64,000 nucleotides of DNA from CALDSL01 sp039810245 (lineage in GTDB: Bacteria; Chloroflexota; Anaerolineae; Anaerolineales; Anaerolineaceae), in the NCBI GenBank assembly GCA_039810245.1, contig JBDHWQ010000005.1, positions 62,001 to 126,000 on the forward strand. The letters are read 5' to 3'. Under the pieces are notes generated by a model. The model made no database searches and was not told the DNA's origin. It saw only the letters and a program-made list of their open reading frames with translations. A program made the position numbers and the translations under genes. Of this stretch, positions 59,150 to 64,000 are shown in pieces (positions within the stretch are counted from its first letter, which is position 1; every line of letters starts with the position of its first letter).

Positions 59150-59782
59150 ATGAGTCCGATCCGTGTTGTCTTGGCTGATGACCATCCAGTTGTACGCGCT
59201 GGCATCCGCAACCTGCTGGAAAAAGTTGTGGACATTGAAGTTGTGGGAGAAGCATCTACCGGGCAGGAAGCGCTCCGGCTGGTAAATGACGTAACGCCGG
59301 ATGTGCTGCTGCTGGATATGGAGCTGCCGGATATTAAAGGCACGGAAGTGGCGCAAAAGCTGCAAAGCAGCAAGTCGCCGGTGAAAATCCTGGCACTCAG
59401 CGCATATGACGACGGCGTGTACATCCGTGAACTGCTGGAATTGGGCGCGGCCGGCTATCTTATCAAGGAAGAAGCGCCGGAGACAATCGTCGAAGCGGTG
59501 CGCGGCGTGGCCTATGGCGAGCAAGGCTGGGTCAGCCGGCGCATTGCGGCGCAGATGGTTTCCTGGGTGCGCGGTGATGAGCGGGAAGGCCTTAAGCTGA
59601 CCGCACGCGAGATGGAAGTGCTCAAGCACGTGGTGGGTGGCAAGACCAATCAGAATATTGCCGCAGCACTGGGAATCAGCGAAAAGACGATTGAAAAATA
59701 TATGGAAGCTATTTTTGCCAAATTGGGCGTGGCCTCCCGCGTTGAGGCCGCGGTATACGCAGTACGTGAGGGGTTGTTCTAA
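59150..59782 (+). CDS. NarL/FixJ-family response regulator
   Basis: 210 residues: a receiver domain with acidic pocket D10/D11, phospho-acceptor D56 in VLLLDMELPD and the Lys in GYLIKEEAPE, then a LuxR-type helix-turn-helix (LTAREMEVLKHVVGGKTNQNIA...ISEKTIEKYMEAIFAKL). No histidine kinase lies in the window, so its partner is elsewhere. A related regulator follows at 60520. Confidence 0.93.
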   Translation: MSPIRVVLADDHPVVRAGIRNLLEKVVDIEVVGEASTGQEALRLVNDVTPDVLLLDMELPDIKGTEVAQKLQSSKSPVKILALSAYDDGVYIRELLELGAAGYLIKEEAPETIVEAVRGVAYGEQGWVSRRIAAQMVSWVRGDEREGLKLTAREMEVLKHVVGGKTNQNIAAALGISEKTIEKYMEAIFAKLGVASRVEAAVYAVREGLF

Positions 59783-59804
59783 CCTCCGCAAATCTTTATC
59801 GCAA

Positions 59805-59830
59805 AACCGCCCAGTATCGGGCGGTTTTTT
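59805..59830 (+). terminator. Terminator of the first response regulator gene
   Basis: AACCGCCC (59805-59812) and GGGCGGTT (59819-59826) with a 6-nt loop and T6. Confidence 0.9.
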
Positions 59831-59917
59831 ATTTTGAGCACCTATGGGGAATATCCCCCAATCGTTCAGGGAAGCACCGTATTGTCTCACTCGCGCATTC
59901 TTCTTAAACTGAATACA

Positions 59918-59936
59918 GCATACGAAATTCGTATGC
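59918..59936. promoter_or_regulatory. 19-bp palindrome, candidate operator upstream of csbD
   Basis: GCATACGAA-A-TTCGTATGC is a perfect inverted repeat of 9 bp arms around one base, 75 bp before the CsbD ATG and 88 bp after the previous terminator. AT-rich, with no T-tract, so it looks like a protein-binding site rather than a terminator. Confidence 0.45.
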
Positions 59937-60011
59937 AATGAAAACCTTTAGAGTTGCTTTAGCCTAGCATGCTCAAGCGTTATCCTGGCTGAAAGGAGAT
60001 GATCCGATTCG

Positions 60012-60251
60012 ATGAATTCCGATATCTTTCGCGGGAAATGGTTACAGCTAAGAGGTGCGATTAAGAAGCAATGGGGTGACTTGACCGACGACGACCTGAC
60101 GATGGTAGAAGGCGACATGGATCGCCTGGCCGGTGTCTTGCAAGAACGCTATGGTTACACGCGTGAAGAGGCCCGCCAGCAGATTGATCGCTTCACCAGG
60201 GAGCATGATCAGGACGACATGGGACACTCGCACGACACGTCCCACATGTAA
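60012..60251 (+). CDS. CsbD-family stress protein
   Basis: A 79-residue hydrophilic protein starting MNSDIFRGKWLQLRGAIKKQWGDLTDDDL, the classic CsbD opening, with a His-rich end (HSHDTSHM). CsbD proteins rise in general stress but have no known activity. AAAGGAGATG lies upstream of the ATG. A perfect palindrome upstream may control it. The position between two response regulators suggests a common stress circuit. Confidence 0.92.
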   Translation: MNSDIFRGKWLQLRGAIKKQWGDLTDDDLTMVEGDMDRLAGVLQERYGYTREEARQQIDRFTREHDQDDMGHSHDTSHM

Positions 60252-60297
60252 TATCGTAACGTGGTCTGGTTACCGCAAACTGTAAAACACAGACTAT

Positions 60298-60327
60298 GGT
60301 TAGGGGAGGTGAATGTCTCCCCTAACC
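60298..60327 (+). terminator. Hairpin after csbD
   Basis: 11-bp perfect arms (60298-60308, 60317-60327) with an 8-nt loop, 47 bp after the stop. No U-tract follows, so it may be a stabiliser or a Rho-independent-like end of low strength. Confidence 0.5.
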
Positions 60328-60496
60328 TCTGATCACAATCGAATAGCCCATGTATTCCCACTGCAGTACTCTATTGATCCTGTGCTCGGATGAGCAAGGC
60401 ACAAGCGCATTGCACTCAGGAAGTAGAGAGAGGTAGGTTGACCAACGAGCCGCTAAGCGGCCTGCTTGCACCAAAGTGTCGCAAGCGCAATTGCAA

Positions 60497-60502
60497 TATA
60501 AT
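60497..60502 (+). promoter_or_regulatory. -10 box of the second response regulator gene
   Basis: Perfect TATAAT; start near 60509, leaving an 11-nt leader with AGAAGAG before the ATG at 60520. No good -35 at the expected place. The gap 60328-60496 shows nothing else recognisable. Confidence 0.4.
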
Positions 60503-60519
60503 TAACGAGAAGAGTAGTT

Positions 60520-61212
60520 ATGACATTAAATGAACGACAACTGAAAGATACAATGACCGAAACGGGTAAAGCCCTGATTTGGATGCCAAAGATACGGGTG
60601 GTACTGGTAGACGATCACGACGTGGTGCGCAAAGGGATTCGCAATTTATTGCGCAAAGCGGCGGATATTGTCGTTATCGGTGAAGCCAGCAATGGCATCG
60701 ATGCCATCAAAATGGTAAACCAATTACGGCCGGATGTGCTGCTGCTGGATATCGAGATGCCCGGATTGAACGGTGTGGATGTGGTCCACCGCCTGGAAGA
60801 AGCTGGAATGGACGTGCACATCCTGGTTCTTTCCGCGTATGATGACCAGGAATATATCCTTGAAATGCTGGGCAGCGGCGCTTCCGGGTACCTGTTGAAA
60901 GAAGAAACTCCCGAGTATATCCTCGACGCGGTGCGCGGCGTGGCGGGTGGTCAGCGTGGCTGGGTGAGCAACCAGGTGGCGAAAAAGCTGGAGCGAATCC
61001 AGATGGCGCGCCGCCAGGAATCAACTCTGACCTTCCGCGAGATCGATATGCTGCGTATGCTGGCAGATGGCCTGGGTGACGGGCAGATCGCGCAGGAGTT
61101 GGGTCTGGATGAGCCCGCGCTGCGCCAGATGTTCACTTTCCTGCTGGCCAAGCTGGCGGTGCGTACGCGGGAAGAGGCGATCGGCCTTGCGCGCCAGCAG
61201 GGCTGGATTTAA
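60520..61212 (+). CDS. NarL/FixJ-family response regulator
   Basis: 230 residues with an extra N-terminal tail of about 22, then a receiver domain (D31/D32, phospho-acceptor D77 in VLLLDIEMPG, Lys in GYLLKEETPE) and a LuxR-like helix-turn-helix that is less canonical than usual (LTFREIDMLRMLADGLGDGQIAQELGL). It is clearly a paralogue of the 59150 regulator: the receiver blocks GIRNLLxKxxDI, LSAYDD and VRGVA are shared. No partner kinase here. Confidence 0.9.
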   Translation: MTLNERQLKDTMTETGKALIWMPKIRVVLVDDHDVVRKGIRNLLRKAADIVVIGEASNGIDAIKMVNQLRPDVLLLDIEMPGLNGVDVVHRLEEAGMDVHILVLSAYDDQEYILEMLGSGASGYLLKEETPEYILDAVRGVAGGQRGWVSNQVAKKLERIQMARRQESTLTFREIDMLRMLADGLGDGQIAQELGLDEPALRQMFTFLLAKLAVRTREEAIGLARQQGWI

Positions 61213-61242
61213 CGCTCGGGAAAAGTCTGGGGGGGAGATACA

Positions 61243-61266
61243 AAAAGGCGGCGCAAGCCGCCTTTT
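61243..61266. terminator. Bidirectional terminator
   Basis: AAAAGGCGGC (61243-61252) and GCCGCCTTTT (61257-61266) around GCAA, between the convergent response regulator and hydrolase genes; A/T tracts on both sides. Confidence 0.9.
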
Positions 61267-61282
61267 GTGTTACCTGTGAACT

Positions 61283-62284
61283 TTACTCCCCGGCCCAGAA
61301 GTTGTCCAGCGCGGCGCTGGTTTGCGCGAGCTGATCCCAGTGCGCCAGCCCGCAGGTGGGGATAATGCGCACTGCCTTCCAATGGATACTGTTCCCCAAC
61401 AGGTCTGGCAACCGATCAAACTGGGTAAATGGGTCGTGATCATAAATCACCAGCCCGGGGATGGTCAGGCGCTGGTAGACCTGCTGGCGCACGCCAGGGG
61501 TGAATAACTTGCCGCTGAGAAAGTGCAGGGGCACATTTTTGGCGCCGGGTTGATGCGCGCTGCGGTAGGCGTATTCCACCATCGTATCCGGCAGCGGGCC
61601 GGCGAAGCTCTTGGCCAGGAAGTAGCGGATACTGGCGCGGGTTGCAATCAGGTCGAAGAATGCCTGCGCCCACACTGGCGAAGCAAACAGCGCGTACATC
61701 ATTTTACTGCGGCCACCCGGCCCGTTCCGTTTCTCGACTCGCTCCTCCTGTTGCGCGCCCAATCCGGTGGGGGAGAGCAGCGCCAGACTGTGGAACAGAC
61801 CCGGTTTGGCCTGCGCAGCCGCAGCGGCAAACTCGCCGGAAAGCGAAAGCGCCACCACATCGGCGGGTTGGCCAATTTGAGTCTCCAGGAAGTCTTCAAT
61901 GGCGGCCTGAAACAGCCAGGGCGTGTAGCGGCGATCGGAGCGGTCGGAAAAGCCGTAACCGGGCAGATCCAGCGCGTACACCGGGCGGCGCGATCGGTAG
62001 TGCTCGAACAGTGGGCGCATCTCGTAGGCGCTGGCGGCAGCATTGATGGAGTGCAGCAGCACCAGTGGCCGCCCGGGGGCGCTGTCGTCAAAGTAGTAGC
62101 TGAGCTTTTCCGAGATCGGGCTGTAATACACCTTCCGCTCCCCCGGCAGCGCTTCGGGCAGATCCATGTTGTGATTGACCGCGGTTTTACTGTAAATGAT
62201 CCATCCGCCGGCGGCCAGCGCGGCAGTCTGGAGCAGTTTCGCCACTCCGCTGGAGCGGCGTGGGTATCTTCGTTTCGCTTGCAT
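61283..62284 (-). CDS. Alpha/beta hydrolase, membrane-anchored
   Basis: 333 residues. A basic N-terminus and one hydrophobic helix (LLQTAALAAGGWIIY) anchor a hydrolase domain: LVLLHSINAAASAYEM (oxyanion region), LPGYGFSDRSDR, nucleophile in VALSLSGEFA (S-x-S-G form), acid in IYDHDPFTQ and His in GLAHWDQ. Substrate unknown. The ATG at 62284 is preferred since GGAGGAA (62300-62294) stands 9 nt upstream; an ATG at 62290 is too close to it. Confidence 0.87.
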   Translation of the reverse strand: MQAKRRYPRRSSGVAKLLQTAALAAGGWIIYSKTAVNHNMDLPEALPGERKVYYSPISEKLSYYFDDSAPGRPLVLLHSINAAASAYEMRPLFEHYRSRRPVYALDLPGYGFSDRSDRRYTPWLFQAAIEDFLETQIGQPADVVALSLSGEFAAAAAQAKPGLFHSLALLSPTGLGAQQEERVEKRNGPGGRSKMMYALFASPVWAQAFFDLIATRASIRYFLAKSFAGPLPDTMVEYAYRSAHQPGAKNVPLHFLSGKLFTPGVRQQVYQRLTIPGLVIYDHDPFTQFDRLPDLLGNSIHWKAVRIIPTCGLAHWDQLAQTSAALDNFWAGE

Positions 62285-62388
62285 CGACATATATTCCTCC
62301 ACGCTCATTATAGACACGATCACCGCGGGCAGGATGCAAAAACGCGGGGCAAGTTGCGGCCCCGCGTTTGGCATGCATCGGCAGCGAA

Positions 62389-63609
62389 TTACTTCCCGTC
62401 GAAGACCACCGAAGCGGTCATGTTCCAGCGCAGGCGTGGGTCCTGTTTGGTCAGATCGATGAAAACCGTATAGGTGATATCGCCCTGCTTGTCTTCGCCC
62501 AGCGGGCTGATGCGCAGTACCTTGCCCGGCAGCTCCAGCCCGGTGATCGCGTCAAAGGTGACTTTGACCGGTGAGCCGTCTTTGATCCCAACCACGCTCA
62601 TTTCGGTCAGGTCGGTGGTTTCCACCTGGTAACGGGTCAGGTCGGCCAGCAGCAGCGGCTCGGACTGCGGGCCTACCAGTTGGCCCACTTTCAGTTCGGA
62701 CGTGATTACGGTACCGTCAAATGGAGCCGTGAGCAGGTGATCATCCAGGGTGGATTCGGCTGCCACCTGCTGCGCGCGAGCATTTTCCAGGCGCGCCTCG
62801 GCCAATGCCAGGGTTTCGGAGTTGGGGCCATCTTTCACCAGATCCCATTGGCGCTTGGCCTGGTCATAACGCGCGGTAGCCAATACCAGCTCGCCTTCTG
62901 CCAGGTCCACTTCCATTTTGTCTGGGTACGATTCAACGTAATTGAGGTTGGCGCGTGCTTTGTTCAGTTCCTGCTGCGCTTTGGAGAACTGGGTCAGGGC
63001 CGCGGCGCGGTTGACGTCGTTCTCATCCTTGTCTTTCCAATAGCTCCACAAGTCGTTCGCGCGTGAGAACGCATCTTCTGCCAGGATCAGCGCAGCGCGC
63101 TGGTTATCCACCACGGCCTGATCGGCGCGCTTAAAGCTTTTGCTCTGGCGCTTATCCGTCGCATCATCCAGCGCTTTACTGGCCTGGGCTAGAGCCAGTT
63201 GGGCCTCGGCGCGGGCCACGTCGGCGTCCTTTTTCAGGTCTTTGATGGCTTGCTCAGCGGAGAGCACTTCCAGCTTGGCAGCGGCCACGGCCGCTTCCTG
63301 CTGTGCCGAGCCGCGCAGCCGCGCGATAACATCTCCGGCCTTTACCATCTGGCCTTCAGTGGCTGCCACTTCGGCGAGGATTCCCTGGGTTTCGAAGGTC
63401 AGATAGGCGAACTGCACCGGGGTGACCACGGCTTCCGATACGATGCGGTCTGCGCTGCGCGTGGGCTGCACTTTGGCTACCGCGGGAGCGGTAGTGGTCG
63501 AGGGCGTAGTACCGGTGGTTGCTGGCGTGACTTGCCCTGACATGCAGGCGCTTAATATGAATACGATCAGAGCAGCCGCGCCGATGATCTTTAACAGTGC
63601 GTGTTTCAT
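62389..63609 (-). CDS. HlyD-family periplasmic adaptor lipoprotein
   Basis: 406 residues. A lipoprotein signal (lipobox FILSAC), a Thr-rich linker, a biotinyl-lipoyl-like half (EVAATEGQMVKAGDVIARL), a long coiled-coil hairpin (about 110-260, Ala/Lys/Glu/Gln rich), the second lipoyl half (LTAPFDGTVITSELKVGQLVG) and a beta-barrel domain. This is the membrane fusion/adaptor protein of an RND or MacAB-type exporter. No permease or ATPase gene lies downstream; the partner may be elsewhere. ATG at 63609 with GGAGGAA upstream. Confidence 0.9.
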   Translation of the reverse strand: MKHALLKIIGAAALIVFILSACMSGQVTPATTGTTPSTTTAPAVAKVQPTRSADRIVSEAVVTPVQFAYLTFETQGILAEVAATEGQMVKAGDVIARLRGSAQQEAAVAAAKLEVLSAEQAIKDLKKDADVARAEAQLALAQASKALDDATDKRQSKSFKRADQAVVDNQRAALILAEDAFSRANDLWSYWKDKDENDVNRAAALTQFSKAQQELNKARANLNYVESYPDKMEVDLAEGELVLATARYDQAKRQWDLVKDGPNSETLALAEARLENARAQQVAAESTLDDHLLTAPFDGTVITSELKVGQLVGPQSEPLLLADLTRYQVETTDLTEMSVVGIKDGSPVKVTFDAITGLELPGKVLRISPLGEDKQGDITYTVFIDLTKQDPRLRWNMTASVVFDGK

Positions 63610-63940
63610 ACTTTCCTCCCTAAAAGTAACGAAACCCTGTGCGTGCTGGAAATTCTTTGCACGACTGTATGCGATTGGCAAAAAACAGGGGTAATCAATG
63701 ATTATATTATACGAGAATTCTTATACAGATTCACAAGTAAGTATAATGAAAATGGACAGAAGATGCTACAATAAGAATGTCCATTATTGTTTTCCAACAT
63801 ACTGTCTGATCTCTATGGCGAACAATTCAAAACGGGGTAAGGGCTATTCTGTTTTCTGTTTGCTGCAGGGCGGCTTACAGGATGAATTGCGAGGCCGAAC
63901 GGATATCGTGGCAGGGTAACAGCGGTTTGAGGGGGACATC
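63610..63940. other. AT-rich intergenic region
   Basis: No convincing gene. Minus-strand TATAAT boxes (63711-63706 and 63706-63701) can serve the HlyD gene; a plus-strand TATAAT (63742-63747) points to the gene at 63941. A frame of 73 codons from 63698 is open but has no ribosome site and an odd composition (Cys/Tyr/Ser-rich), so I do not call it. Confidence 0.4.
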
Positions 63941-64000
63941 ATGACCAGGCCGTTTATTATCGACATCCGTAAATACCGCGATGCAGAGCAGAGCGGTAAT
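63941..64000 (+). CDS. Start of a gene cut by the window end
   Basis: ATG with GAGGGGG about 10 nt upstream opens a frame MTRPFIIDIRKYRDAEQSGN that runs off the window. Too short to identify. Confidence 0.5.
   Translation, partial: MTRPFIIDIRKYRDAEQSGN

Noticed and set aside
63698..63919. 73-codon open frame near the window end
   Set aside because: No ribosome site, unusual composition and AT-rich promoter-like sequence; more likely intergenic.

Overview
The window reads as a high-GC chromosomal segment of a free-living, respiring bacterium. The protein set suggests Chloroflexota, probably Anaerolineae: an aa3/caa3 oxidase cluster with two subunit III genes, a DUF6062-type protein, a BTAD-AAA-TPR regulator, Pro/Thr-linker lipoproteins, and a giant PUFA-synthase-like protein beside acyl-CoA carboxylase genes. 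That placement is inference from remembered family distribution; no rRNA is present to test it. I see no insertion sequence, prophage or CRISPR array. TGA is used as a normal stop in several genes (for example birA, PKS, PPTase), which matters for the in-frame TGA described below.

Layout. 1-5.2 kb: end of an MFS transporter, a lipoprotein, a candidate structured RNA, tRNA-Arg(CCT), a class-V aminotransferase, birA. 5.2-14.6 kb: gyrA, a small membrane protein, pstSCAB, tRNA-Val(CAC), a BadF-type kinase, an EamA transporter, an LRR protein. 14.6-23.9 kb: an ABC exporter, a DUF6062 protein, EamA, a GGDEF-EAL protein, an LCP protein, DUF72, GlsB. 24-27.7 kb: two short-chain dehydrogenases and a thioredoxin-like/NHL gene whose CxxC is written TGA-x-x-C. 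27.7-44.5 kb: a carboxylase (beta, biotin carboxylase, biotin carrier) - giant synthase - phosphopantetheinyl transferase cluster, with a BTAD regulator divergent from its head. 44.5-53.5 kb: pepF, yceI, an mhqO/mhqD-like pair, an FAD oxidoreductase, an MFS efflux gene behind an attenuator-like leader, kynureninase plus a formyltransferase. 53.5-64 kb: cytochrome oxidase operon, two NarL-type response regulators around a CsbD gene, an alpha/beta hydrolase, a HlyD-type lipoprotein.

How the genes work together. The carboxylase genes would make malonyl- or methylmalonyl-CoA, the synthase (KS-ACP-AT-ACP-KS-ACP-KR-DH) would polymerise it, the PPTase would arm the carrier domains and BirA (33 kb away) would biotinylate the carrier protein. 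All three carrier domains, however, have Thr where the phosphopantetheine Ser should be. pstSCAB takes up phosphate, and the cox genes form a complete oxidase set.

Most notable observations: (1) a probable selenoprotein with a UxxC motif and a SECIS-like hairpin at 25.9 kb; (2) the triple-Thr carrier domains of the 2844-residue synthase; (3) a perfect sigma-70 promoter followed by mutually exclusive hairpins and a tiny ORF ahead of an efflux pump at 50.1 kb; (4) a multibranched RNA candidate at 1.8-2.0 kb; (5) several genes whose -10 box sits 6-9 nt before the start codon, three of them containing the stop codon of the gene upstream. All calls come from reading the sequence; no database search was run.
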